Shown: positions 25,816-33,570 of the stretch, in pieces
Layout of the letters: every line of letters begins with the position of its first letter
Numbering within the stretch: position 1 is the first letter of the stretch
Origin: Corynebacterium halotolerans YIM 70093 = DSM 44683
GTDB lineage: Bacteria; Actinomycetota; Actinomycetes; Mycobacteriales; Mycobacteriaceae
Direction of reading: 5' to 3'
NCBI RefSeq assembly: GCF_000341345.1
Contig: NC_020302.1
Coordinates: 2,646,075-2,710,074, forward strand
DNA length: 64,000 nt
Notes under the pieces: model-generated
What the model was told of the DNA's origin: nothing
The model's input: the letters and a program-made list of their open reading frames with translations, nothing else
Database searches by the model: none
Position numbers and translations under genes: made by a program

Positions 25816-26563
25816 TGGGCACCTCGAAGATGGTCGGTTCGGCCTCGTCCGTGATGGTGCGGGCGAGCATCATGTCGATCGGGGTGGTCACCTTGAAGGC
25901 CATCGGGTCGCCCTGTACGCAGGTCACGGGCACGCCGTGCCACTCCATCAGCGAGGCGTCGTCGGTGGCGGTGAAACCGGGGTCGGCGGCGGCGAAGTAG
26001 GCCTCGTTGGCCCGGCGCAGCCGCGCCAGGTCGAAGCCCTGCGGGGTCTGCACGGCCCGCAGGCGCGACCGGTCGGGCGTGCCGACGACCGTCTGGCGGG
26101 CGTCGTCGACCTCCTTGATCGTGTCGGCGACGGGCAGGACCGGGACGGCCGCCGGGGCACCCGCGAGAACGGCGTGGGCCACCCGCGCGATCATGCCGGG
26201 CGGGGTCAGCGCGCGGGCGGCGTCGTGGATGAGCACGACGGCGTCGTCATCGGTGATGGCCTGCAGGCCGGCCCACACGGAGTCGGCACGCTCGCCGCCG
26301 CCGTGGACGAGACGCACGGGCACCTCACCGTTGTCGAGCACCCCGCGGGTGCGCAGCAGGTCCGCGGCGAAGGCCGCCATGTCGGGGCTGACGAGCACGA
26401 TGATCTCGTCGACGACCGCGGAGTTGACCATCGCGAGGGCGGAGCGCTCCACCAGGCTGCGGTCGCGCAGCGTGACAAAGGCCTTGGGCACCCTCGCCCC
26501 CAGGCGGGTGCCGCGCCCGGCGGCGGCGACGAGGGCGATCACCCTCCGGCTGTCCTCCGCCAC
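25808..26563 (-). CDS. ispD: 2-C-Methyl-D-erythritol 4-phosphate cytidylyltransferase
   Basis: MEP-pathway cytidylyltransferase of 251 aa. N-terminal nucleotide-binding loop [20 protein letters not shown], then [11 protein letters not shown] and AVQTPQGF, all typical of IspD. GTG start 6 nt after the carD stop codon, so it is cotranscribed and probably translationally coupled to carD. The next gene, ispF, catalyses a later step of the same pathway. Confidence 0.95.
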   Translation of the reverse strand: MAEDSRRVIALVAAAGRGTRLGARVPKAFVTLRDRSLVERSALAMVNSAVVDEIIVLVSPDMAAFAADLLRTRGVLDNGEVPVRLVHGGGERADSVWAGLQAITDDDAVVLIHDAARALTPPGMIARVAHAVLAGAPAAVPVLPVADTIKEVDDARQTVVGTPDRSRLRAVQTPQGFDLARLRRANEAYFAAADPGFTATDDASLMEWHGVPVTCVQGDPMAFKVTTPIDMMLARTITDEAEPTIFEVPSD

Positions 26564-26569
26564 GGCGGT

Positions 26570-27154
26570 CTAGTCGTCGTCCTCGTCATCGAAGGAGAGG
26601 TCGTCCAGGTCGACGTCGACGTCGTCCAGGTCCTCCTTCTTCTCCTCGTCGCCGCCGCCCTTGTGGCGCTTGACGGTCTCGTCGACCTGGGCGAGGAACT
26701 CGTCGGCCTTCTTGTCGTCGACGGTCTCGGCCAGGGACAGCTCGCCGACGAGAATCTGCCGGGCCTTGCCCAGCATGCGCTTCTCACCGGCGGACAGGCC
26801 GCGGTCCTGGTCGCGGCGCCACAGGTCGCGGACGACCTCGGCGACCTTGTTGACGTCACCGGAGGCCAGCCGCTCCTGGTTGGCCTTGTAGCGGCGGGAC
26901 CAGTTGCCGGCCTCCTCGACGTCGGTCTCGCGCAGCACACCGAAGACCTTCTGCAGGCCCTCCTCGCCGACCACGTCGCGCACACCGACGTGCTCGGCGT
27001 TCTTGGAGGGGACGCGCACCACCAGATCGGACTGGTGGATCTGGAGGACCAGATACTCCAGGTTCTCGCCACCCATCTCGCGATATTCGATGTCCGCGAT
27101 CACGGCTGCGCCGTGGTGAGGGTAGACAACGGTGTCCCCGACCTTGAAATCCAT
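26570..27154 (-). CDS. carD: RNA-polymerase-binding transcription factor CarD
   Basis: A 194-aa global regulator that binds the RNA polymerase beta subunit and stabilises open complexes, notably at rRNA promoters. The Tudor-like RNAP-interacting domain is at the N-terminus ([19 protein letters not shown]), the helical DNA-binding domain in the middle ([16 protein letters not shown]), and the C-terminus has an acidic, coiled extension rich in Asp/Glu (last 30 residues) beyond the mycobacterial protein. Start at ATG 27154 fits the GGGAG site and alignment with other CarD proteins; a GTG two codons upstream is possible. A TAGAAT box at 27250-27255 implies a leader of about 88 nt. Confidence 0.96.
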   Translation of the reverse strand: MDFKVGDTVVYPHHGAAVIADIEYREMGGENLEYLVLQIHQSDLVVRVPSKNAEHVGVRDVVGEEGLQKVFGVLRETDVEEAGNWSRRYKANQERLASGDVNKVAEVVRDLWRRDQDRGLSAGEKRMLGKARQILVGELSLAETVDDKKADEFLAQVDETVKRHKGGGDEEKKEDLDDVDVDLDDLSFDDEDDD

Positions 27155-27463
27155 TCCCACTCCCTTGGGTGCTGTTGGTTCGCCGCGGGGCGGTGTTCAT
27201 GGTGTTCATGGTGTTCCGGACCGCCCTGCGCGTGCACACTGGAACTCGCATTCTACCACGCCCCCCACCAGCACTTTCATCCGGACCCGTGGTCGCCTGG
27301 GCCCCGCGGGGGCGGCGGGGACCCGAGGGGGCGCGGGATTCGCCCCCGCATTGCCCCCGCTCCGGATGCGGGCGAGCCCCGGAACTGTGTGGAAGGACGG
27401 GAAAGATACTAAGGTTAAGCGGCGAACAACTATATGATCACAGAACTGATGGAGGACGCTCCC
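27155..27463. other. Divergent carD / lpqE intergenic region
   Basis: Holds the carD promoter (minus-strand TAGAAT, 27250-27255), three near-identical 9-bp units GGTGTTCAT/GGTGTTCAT/GGTGTTCCG at 27192-27218 inside the carD leader, a very GC-rich stretch with several possible hairpins (27290-27385), and a TATGAT -10-like box for lpqE at 27433-27438. No RNA gene is recognised. Confidence 0.55.
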
Positions 27464-28036
27464 GTGAAGTCCCTGAAGTCGGCCGCCCGCCGCGGCGGCA
27501 TCGTCTCCGCCGCCGCCCTGTCCGCACTGGCGCTGGCATCCTGCTCCGCAGGCCAAGTCACCCAGACCTCCTCGCAGGTCGCCGCCGTGGACGGCGCTCG
27601 GGCCGACTCCGAGGACGGTGCGATCGCCGTCCGCGACGTCACCGTGATCGTCGGCGAGGAGGGCGACGCCGCCCTCAAGTTCACGGCCATCAACCAGGAC
27701 GACGCCGTGCAGACCCACACCCTGGAGTCGATCGAGGTCGACGGCACCGAGGTCCAGCTGGACAACAACGTGCCGCTGGAGCACGAGTGCTCCCTCGTCG
27801 GCGCCTCCCAGCCGGTCATCGAGGACATGCCGCAGGCCGAGGAGGTCGACTGCATCTCCTACACCGCCACCTCCCTGCCCAACGACGACTTCGCCGTCGG
27901 CGGCAACCTCCCGGTCGTCTTCACCTTCGACTCGGGCACCATCGAGCTGGACGCGACCGTCGATTTCCCGACCCCCCTCGACGCCGGTGAGCTCACCCGC
28001 GGCCCGGGCGAGGGCCGCGTGACCGAGGAGCACTGA
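27464..28036 (+). CDS. lpqE: LpqE-like secreted lipoprotein
   Basis: A 190-aa lipoprotein. Signal peptide with lipobox ALASC, lipidated at C27, followed by the family-typical GQVTQTSSQVAAVDGA. The mature domain is a beta-rich sandwich-like sequence (GAIAVRDVTVIVGEEGDAAL) with two further Cys (HECSLV and VDCISY), probably a disulfide. The same gene lies beside carD and radA in Mycobacterium, where it is called lpqE. Function not established. GTG 27464 is chosen over ATG 27434 because GGAGGA lies 7 nt before it and it starts the signal peptide. Confidence 0.83.
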   Translation: MKSLKSAARRGGIVSAAALSALALASCSAGQVTQTSSQVAAVDGARADSEDGAIAVRDVTVIVGEEGDAALKFTAINQDDAVQTHTLESIEVDGTEVQLDNNVPLEHECSLVGASQPVIEDMPQAEEVDCISYTATSLPNDDFAVGGNLPVVFTFDSGTIELDATVDFPTPLDAGELTRGPGEGRVTEEH

Positions 28037-28050
28037 CCCCTCCCAGCCCG

Positions 28051-28086
28051 CACCCGGATTCCCTGCCACCTGCAGGGATCCGGGTG
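28051..28086 (+). terminator. Terminator-like hairpin after lpqE
   Basis: CACCCGGATTCCCTGC and GCAGGGATCCGGGTG pair over 15 bp with one bulged T and a 5-nt loop. The following T-run is weak. Confidence 0.6.
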
Positions 28087-28124
28087 TTGCGCGTTCTGCG
28101 GGAGGTCGTGTCCGGGCCCTGTTC

Positions 28125-28130
28125 TACAGT
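28125..28130 (+). promoter_or_regulatory. -10 box of a leaderless promoter (radA)
   Basis: TACAGT, 6 nt, then ATG 28137. Confidence 0.55.
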
Positions 28131-28136
28131 GAGGCC

Positions 28137-29624
28137 ATGGCAAAGAAGGCACGCTCCATCCACACCTGCTCCGAGTGCGGATACTCCTCCCCCAAGTGGC
28201 TCGGCCGCTGCCCGGACTGCGGCTCCTGGGGCACCCTCGTCGAGTCCGCCGCCGCCCCGAAGGCCGGGGCGGCGGCGAATGCGGCCGTGTCCGGGCAGGT
28301 GCCCGCCGGGCTGACGCCGACCGCGCCGGCCACCCCGATCACGCGGGTCGACGCCGTGGCGTCCACCTCCGTGCCCTCCGGCATCGGTGAACTCGACCGG
28401 GTGCTCGGCGACGGCGTGGTGCCCGGCTCGGTCGTGCTCATGGCGGGTGAACCGGGCGTCGGCAAGTCCACCCTCCTGCTGGAGGTCGCCTCCCGCTGGG
28501 CCTCCCAGCCCGACGCCGAGGGGGCGGACACGCGCAAGGCGCTGTACGTCACCGCCGAGGAGTCCGCGGGGCAGGTGCGCGTGCGCGCGGAGCGCACCGG
28601 GGCACTCAAGGACACCCTCTACCTGGCGGCCGAGTCGAACCTGGACATCGTCTTCGGCCACGTGGAACAGCTCAAACCCTCCCTGCTGATCGTCGACTCG
28701 GTGCAGACGATGCACGCCTCCGGCGTGGAGGGCGTGGCCGGTGGCGTGGCCCAGTCCCGCGCGGTGACCGCGGCGCTGACCACCCTGGCCAAGACCTCCG
28801 GCATCCCCGTCCTGCTCGTCGGGCACGTGACCAAGGACGGCAATGTCGCCGGCCCGCGCGTGCTCGAACACCTGGTCGACGTCGTCCTGAACTTCGAGGG
28901 CGACCGCCAGTCGAGCCTGCGGATGCTGCGCGGCATCAAGAACCGTTTCGGCGCCACCGACGAGGTCGGCTGCTTCGAGCAGACCGGCGAGGGCATCCGG
29001 GAGGTGCCGGACCCGTCGGGACTGTTCCTCTCCCACCGCGGCATGACCCCGGACGGCTCCGCCGTCACCGTCGCCATGGACGGGGTGCGCCCCATCCTCG
29101 CCGAGGTGCAGTCCCTGACCGTCGACCCCGTGGCCAAGAACCCGCGGCGCGTGGTCACCGGGCTGGACTCGAACCGGGTGCCGATGATCCTGGCCGTCCT
29201 GCAGGCCCGCGCCGGGGAGCGCTCCAACGAGAAGGACGCCTACGTGGCCACCGTGGGCGGGGTGCGCATCACCGAGACCGCCACGGATCTGGCCGTCGCG
29301 CTGGCCACGTGGTCCTCGCTGCACGAGCAGCCGCTGCCGCCCAAGACCGTGGTCATCGGCGAGGTCGGGCTGGCCGGGGAGCTGCGGCGGGTGCCCAACC
29401 TGGAACGCCGACTCACGGAGGCCGCCCGCCTGGGCTACGAACGCGCGATCGTCCCCGACGGCGGGGAGACCACGGTGAAGGGCATGCACGTCACCCAGGT
29501 GTCCACCCTGCGCGACGCCATCGCCGCCGTGACCCCCGGGGGCGGGAGCGGTGGCGACCCGCGACGAAACACACGCAACAGGCGCAACATTGACACCACA
29601 CGCACCACGGCTACCGCGGGATAG
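28137..29624 (+). CDS. radA: DNA repair protein RadA
   Basis: RecA-like branch-migration ATPase of 495 aa acting in recombinational repair. The N-terminal zinc finger has CSECG and CPDCG (C-X2-C, 11 residues, C-X2-C). The ATPase core contains Walker A GEPGVGKST and Walker B LLIVDSVQT, the RadA-specific KNRFG motif is present (IKNRFGATDEVG), and the C-terminal Lon-like domain starts near ETATDLAVALATWSS. The final 30 residues are Arg/Asn/Thr-rich and variable. disA follows 14 bp later, as in mycobacteria. Confidence 0.96.
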   Translation: MAKKARSIHTCSECGYSSPKWLGRCPDCGSWGTLVESAAAPKAGAAANAAVSGQVPAGLTPTAPATPITRVDAVASTSVPSGIGELDRVLGDGVVPGSVVLMAGEPGVGKSTLLLEVASRWASQPDAEGADTRKALYVTAEESAGQVRVRAERTGALKDTLYLAAESNLDIVFGHVEQLKPSLLIVDSVQTMHASGVEGVAGGVAQSRAVTAALTTLAKTSGIPVLLVGHVTKDGNVAGPRVLEHLVDVVLNFEGDRQSSLRMLRGIKNRFGATDEVGCFEQTGEGIREVPDPSGLFLSHRGMTPDGSAVTVAMDGVRPILAEVQSLTVDPVAKNPRRVVTGLDSNRVPMILAVLQARAGERSNEKDAYVATVGGVRITETATDLAVALATWSSLHEQPLPPKTVVIGEVGLAGELRRVPNLERRLTEAARLGYERAIVPDGGETTVKGMHVTQVSTLRDAIAAVTPGGGSGGDPRRNTRNRRNIDTTRTTATAG

Positions 29625-29638
29625 TAACCTGGGTGCCC

Positions 29639-30703
29639 ATGAGCGATTCCGCGACGTCGTCGGCCACCCTGCGTGAGGCCCTGCAGCAACTCGCCCCCGG
29701 CACCGCCCTGCGCGACGGCCTGGAACGCGTTCAGCGCGGCCGCACGGGCGCCCTCATCGTCCTGGGCGACGCCGACGAGGTCATCTCGCTGTGTGACGGC
29801 GGCATCGAGTTCGACGTGCCCTTCGCCCCCACCCGCCTGCGCGAGCTGTCCAAGATGGACGGCGCGGTGATCCTGTCCACCGACGGCACCCGCATCCGGC
29901 GGGCCAACGTCCAGCTCATGCCGGCGCCGACCTACCCCACCAACGAGTCGGGCATGCGGCACCGCACCGCCGAGCGCACCGCCCTGCAGTCGGGACGGCC
30001 CGTCATAGCGGTGAGCCAGTCGATGAACGTGATCACCCTCTACGTCGAGGGGATGCGGCGCGTGCTCGTGGAGCCGGAGATGATCCTCACCCGCGCCAAC
30101 CAGGCGATCGCCACCCTGGAGCGGTACCGCTCCCGGCTCGACGTGGCCAACCAGCGGCTGTTCGTCTCCGAGGTCAACAATTACGCCACCGTGGCCGACG
30201 CCGTGAACGTGCTCCAGCGCGAGCTGCTGGTCAAGCGGGTCGCGCTCGACATCGACGAGGACGTCCTCGAGCTGGGCACCAGCGGCCGCCAGCTCGACCT
30301 GCAGCTGACGGAACTGCGCGGCGACAATGACCGCGAGATCGAGATGCTGCTGCGCGACTATCTGGTCTCGGCGGGCCCGCCCTCGGACGAGGCCGTCGCC
30401 GAGGCGCTCGCGTCCCTCGACGAGCTGCCCGACGCCGACCTGCTCAAGCCGGCGAACGTCGCTCGCATCCTGGGACTGCCCGCCACCGAGGAGTCGCTCA
30501 GCCAGTGGATCGTGCCCCGCGGCTACCGGGTGCTCGCCCGCATCCCACGGGTGCAGATGTTCCTGATGAACAAGATCATCGCCGTCTTCGACGACCTCAA
30601 GGCACTGCTGAAGGCCGACGAGGGGGATATCGCGGCCGTCGACAACGTGGGCGAGCTGTGGGCCCGCCACGTGCACGAGGGACTCGGCCGACTACGCCGC
30701 TAG
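29639..30703 (+). CDS. disA: Diadenylate cyclase DisA
   Basis: Makes cyclic di-AMP from two ATP and scans DNA for branched structures; 354 aa. The N-terminal DAC domain has the catalytic DGA (KMDGAVILSTDG) and RHR (GMRHRTAERTA) motifs. A helical spine (about residues 150-285) and a C-terminal helix-hairpin-helix domain (LLKPANVARILGLP, ... GYRVLARIPRV) complete the octamer-forming DisA architecture. ATG 29639 is used; GTG 29633 is two codons upstream. Conserved partner of radA, which inhibits DisA activity in other bacteria. Confidence 0.95.
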   Translation: MSDSATSSATLREALQQLAPGTALRDGLERVQRGRTGALIVLGDADEVISLCDGGIEFDVPFAPTRLRELSKMDGAVILSTDGTRIRRANVQLMPAPTYPTNESGMRHRTAERTALQSGRPVIAVSQSMNVITLYVEGMRRVLVEPEMILTRANQAIATLERYRSRLDVANQRLFVSEVNNYATVADAVNVLQRELLVKRVALDIDEDVLELGTSGRQLDLQLTELRGDNDREIEMLLRDYLVSAGPPSDEAVAEALASLDELPDADLLKPANVARILGLPATEESLSQWIVPRGYRVLARIPRVQMFLMNKIIAVFDDLKALLKADEGDIAAVDNVGELWARHVHEGLGRLRR

Positions 30704-30714
30704 CCCGTGGCCCC

Positions 30715-31485
30715 TCAGCCCAGGTTGAAGGAGTGGGCGTTGGAGGGGTTCTGGCCGATCACGCCGTGGAGGTAGTAGCTGCCGTCCGGCACCGGCTGGC
30801 GGTTGTTGCACTGTCCGGGCGCGGAGCCCAGGCGCGACCACACGGCCTCGAAGTGGCGCTCCTCGCCGGCCGGGAAGGTGCGGGTGCCGTCCTCCACGGA
30901 GGGGTAGCAGTCGGTGTCCGCCCACATCCGCTGGTTGGTCTTCATGTCGTAGACCTCGAAGCGCAGGACGTTGTCGTCGAGATTGATCTCGCAGTCGGCG
31001 GCGGTGGGATTGTCCACCGTCATGTAGAAGGTCGGCTGCACGTCGGGCGCGTAGGAGGGCTGGTCGCTGGTGGCGGTGATCCGCAGGTCGGACAGCCCGC
31101 AGGAGTCCTTGGGCTCCGTGGTCGCCTCCGGGGAGGTGGTCTCCGAGCTGGCCGAGGCCTCCGAGCTCTCGGAGCTTTCCACGGCCGCGGAGGATTCGGT
31201 GTCGGTGGTGTCGGTGGTCTCGGCGGGATCGGCGCCCCCGACGGCCTCGACGGTCTCGGTCGTCTCGTCGGCCGCCGCGCTGGCCGCGGAGGCGTCGGAG
31301 GCGGGGCTGGCCTCGGCGGTCGTCGTGGGGGCCGGGGAGGTGCCGCCCTCGTCGTCGGATCCGCGGTTCAGGGCCACCAGGCCCCACACGAGCAGGGCCA
31401 CGAGCACGAGAATGATCACCGCGGCGGCGACGCGGCGGCGGACGTAGATCTCTTCGGGGAGACGCTGATTCCTGCGGTTGCTCAC
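30715..31485 (-). CDS. Membrane-anchored secreted protein with Ser/Thr-rich linker
   Basis: A 256-aa protein with a short cytoplasmic N-terminus, one membrane helix (VAAAVIILVLVALLVWGLVAL), a long low-complexity linker rich in Ser, Thr, Glu and Ala (about residues 45-120) and a C-terminal domain (about 125-256) with four Cys (DSCGLSD, ADCEIN, DCYPSV, QCNNRQ) likely in disulfides. It occupies the position of mycobacterial Rv3587c between disA and carbonic anhydrase. Function unknown; topology suggests a cell-wall-spanning stalk with an extracellular beta-sandwich domain. GTG 31485 is preferred to GTG 31494 because TAGAGT is 7 nt upstream. Confidence 0.78.
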   Translation of the reverse strand: MSNRRNQRLPEEIYVRRRVAAAVIILVLVALLVWGLVALNRGSDDEGGTSPAPTTTAEASPASDASAASAAADETTETVEAVGGADPAETTDTTDTESSAAVESSESSEASASSETTSPEATTEPKDSCGLSDLRITATSDQPSYAPDVQPTFYMTVDNPTAADCEINLDDNVLRFEVYDMKTNQRMWADTDCYPSVEDGTRTFPAGEERHFEAVWSRLGSAPGQCNNRQPVPDGSYYLHGVIGQNPSNAHSFNLG

Positions 31486-31492
31486 ATCCCCC

Positions 31493-31498
31493 ACTCTA
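31493..31498 (-). promoter_or_regulatory. -10 box of a leaderless promoter (anchored secreted protein)
   Basis: Minus-strand TAGAGT, 7 nt, then GTG 31485. Confidence 0.55.
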
Positions 31499-31542
31499 AA
31501 ACCTGCCCGGCCCCACCAGCGGGAACCGGGCTGCCCGCGTGT

Positions 31543-32166
31543 CTACTCCACGCCGTAGGTGACCACGGTCTCGGCGCAGCCGTCGGACAGGCGGTAACGC
31601 AGGCCGACGGCACCGATGCGGCCGTCGTTGAGCCGTTCACGCAACTGCGGGACGCGCGTCATCAGCTGGTTGACGGTCTCGGTGACGTTCTGCCGCTCAT
31701 AGTCGACAATTCCGCTCATGCCCTGGGAGCGGGCCTCGAGAATCGACGGCGCGACCTTCTCCACGAGCACGCGCTGGAAACCGCTGGGGATCGCGTCGCC
31801 CTCGAGCGCGGCGGCCGTGGCCTTCACGGCGCCGCAGGACTCGTGGCCCATCACCACGACGAGGTCGACGTCGAGGGCCTCGATCGCGAACTCGAGGGAA
31901 CCGAGGACGGCCTGGTCGATGATCTGCCCGGCGGTGCGGATGACGAACAGGTCGCCCAGTCCGACGTCGAAGACCAGCTCGACGGGCACGCGGGAATCGG
32001 AGCAGGACAGCACGACGGCGCGGGGGCTCTGCCCGGTGCGCAGCGCGACCCGGCGCGTGGAGTCCTGGTTCGGACGCTCCTCCCGGTGGGTGACGAAGCG
32101 CTCGTTACCCGCCTGCAGTGCTTCCCAGACGGCCTGGGGGTTTTTCTCGACCTGTGACATTGGCAT
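31543..32166 (-). CDS. bca: Beta-class carbonic anhydrase
   Basis: Zinc enzyme of 207 aa that interconverts CO2 and bicarbonate, needed for anaplerotic carboxylation at ambient CO2. Zinc ligands and the catalytic dyad are in VLSCSDSRVP (Cys, Asp-Arg) and MGHESCGAVKA (His, Cys). ATG 32166 (MPMSQVEKN) follows an AACAAT box by 6 nt; ATG 32160 is possible. Divergent from mutY. In C. glutamicum the gene at this position is the beta-type enzyme bca. Confidence 0.93.
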   Translation of the reverse strand: MPMSQVEKNPQAVWEALQAGNERFVTHREERPNQDSTRRVALRTGQSPRAVVLSCSDSRVPVELVFDVGLGDLFVIRTAGQIIDQAVLGSLEFAIEALDVDLVVVMGHESCGAVKATAAALEGDAIPSGFQRVLVEKVAPSILEARSQGMSGIVDYERQNVTETVNQLMTRVPQLRERLNDGRIGAVGLRYRLSDGCAETVVTYGVE

Positions 32167-32230
32167 GCCCCCATTGTTCCACCGGCCGAACCATCGGGTG
32201 CACAAGGGGGACCACTACACTGGTCGCACC

Positions 32231-33112
32231 ATGTCCAGTTCCCTGCAGCAGCGCCTGATCACCTGGTTCACCGCCCACTCCCGCCCCCTGGCGTGGCGGG
32301 AGCCCGGCACCTCCGCCTGGGGGGTGCTCCTCAGCGAGGTGATGAGCCAGCAGACCCCGGTCGCCCGGGTGGAACCCGTGTGGCGGGAGTGGATGGACCG
32401 GTGGCCCACCCCGGCCGATTTCGCCGCCGCCTCCCCCGAGGAGGTGCTGCGGGCCTGGGGCAGGCTCGGTTACCCGCGGCGGGCACTGCGGCTGCTCGAG
32501 TGCGCCAGGGCCGTCGTGTCGCGTCACGACGGCCGCGTGCCCGAGGACGTCGATGAGCTGCTGGCTCTGCCCGGCATCGGCGACTACACCGCGCGCGCCG
32601 TCGCCTGCTTCGCCTACGGGCACAACGTGCCGGTGGTGGACACCAACGTCCGCCGCGTGCACCGCCGTCTCATCGAGGGCCGGTTCCTGGCCGGCACGGC
32701 GTCGAAACGCGAGCTGGCGCAGGTCGCCGAGCTGCTGCCCGAGGGCGGGGACGGCCCGCGGTTCTCGGTGGCCATGATGGAGCTGGGCGCCCTGGTGTGC
32801 ACGGCGAAGAACCCCGTGTGCGGGATGTGCCCGGTGCGCGGGGACTGCGCCTGGGTGCAGGCCGGCAGCCCCGCCCCCAGCGAGGAGGAGCAGGCCGCGG
32901 CGAAGAAGCGGGTGCAGAAGTTCGCGGGTACCGACCGGCAGGTGCGCGGCCTGATCATGGGCGTGCTGCGCTCCGCGGAACACCCGGTTCCGCAGGCGGA
33001 GATCGACGTGGTGTGGCCGGACGCGGCGCAGCGCTCGCGGGCCCTGTTCTCCCTGCTGGAGGACGGTCTGGCGGAGCAGGACGGGGCGGGCCTGTTCCAC
33101 CTGCCCCGCTGA
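32231..33112 (+). CDS. mutY: A/G-specific adenine DNA glycosylase MutY
   Basis: Base-excision repair enzyme of 293 aa that removes adenine opposite 8-oxoguanine. The catalytic core has the helix-hairpin-helix LPGIGDYTARAV and the essential Asp in PVVDTNVRRVHRR. The iron-sulfur cluster ligands are in VCTAKNPVCGMCPVRGDC, spaced C-X6-C-X2-C-X5-C. The C-terminal 8-oxoG-recognition domain is short, as in other corynebacterial MutY. The open frame upstream of ATG 32231 is antisense to the carbonic anhydrase gene and is not coding. Confidence 0.95.
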   Translation: MSSSLQQRLITWFTAHSRPLAWREPGTSAWGVLLSEVMSQQTPVARVEPVWREWMDRWPTPADFAAASPEEVLRAWGRLGYPRRALRLLECARAVVSRHDGRVPEDVDELLALPGIGDYTARAVACFAYGHNVPVVDTNVRRVHRRLIEGRFLAGTASKRELAQVAELLPEGGDGPRFSVAMMELGALVCTAKNPVCGMCPVRGDCAWVQAGSPAPSEEEQAAAKKRVQKFAGTDRQVRGLIMGVLRSAEHPVPQAEIDVVWPDAAQRSRALFSLLEDGLAEQDGAGLFHLPR

Positions 33113-33125
33113 GGGCGTCTACTTT

Positions 33126-33296
33126 CTACTTCCAGCGGCCGCGGAAGTTGAAGCCGCCGGGCAGCCGCACCCGCAGACCGCTGCGGCTGTTCAGGGTGAC
33201 CGGACCGACCTTCGTCGACGCCGAGGCACCCGAGCGGGAGAGGTTCAGCCAACTGTTCCTGCCGATCTTCTTGCGCTTGCGGAAACTGAAACCCAC
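33126..33296 (-). CDS. DUF4236 miniprotein
   Basis: A 56-aa basic protein starting at GTG 33296, preceded by GAAGGAG at good spacing. The sequence opens MGFSFRKRKKIG, continues WLNLSRSGASAS and ends GLRVRLPGGFNFRGRWK, which is the pattern of the DUF4236 family (GF-F-KR-K-G-...-NLSKSG-S... G-P-GTG). The family has no known function. A TAAGGT box on the minus strand (33340-33345) may be its promoter. It is convergent with mutY and downstream of clpC on the same strand, separated by a strong hairpin. Confidence 0.72.
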   Translation of the reverse strand: MGFSFRKRKKIGRNSWLNLSRSGASASTKVGPVTLNSRSGLRVRLPGGFNFRGRWK

Positions 33297-33482
33297 GGCC
33301 GGTGCTCCTTCGGTGATCGTTGGCGGGGATGGTGCCTCCACCTTATGGGACCGGGGCGATCGTAGGGGGCAGTCTCGCGTGGTGGTTGCCGTCGTGGTCT
33401 GCGTCGACAGCGCCCCGTTGTGGGGCACCTGCTCCCCGCCCGAGGAGCGGAACGTGAAACCCCGGCGGCCCCACACAGACGG

Positions 33483-33520
33483 ACAGCTCCCCTTCCCGAT
33501 GATTCGGGAAGGGGAGCTGT
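33483..33520. terminator. Strong perfect hairpin downstream of clpC
   Basis: ACAGCTCCCCTTCCCGA and TCGGGAAGGGGAGCTGT form a perfect 17-bp stem with a TGAT loop, 51 bp after the clpC stop. It lacks a clear T-run but is the likely clpC transcription end. Confidence 0.7.
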
Positions 33521-33570
33521 TCGATGGTCGGACGGGCGGAGAGCTTCACGACTCCCGTGGGAGGCGTCAG

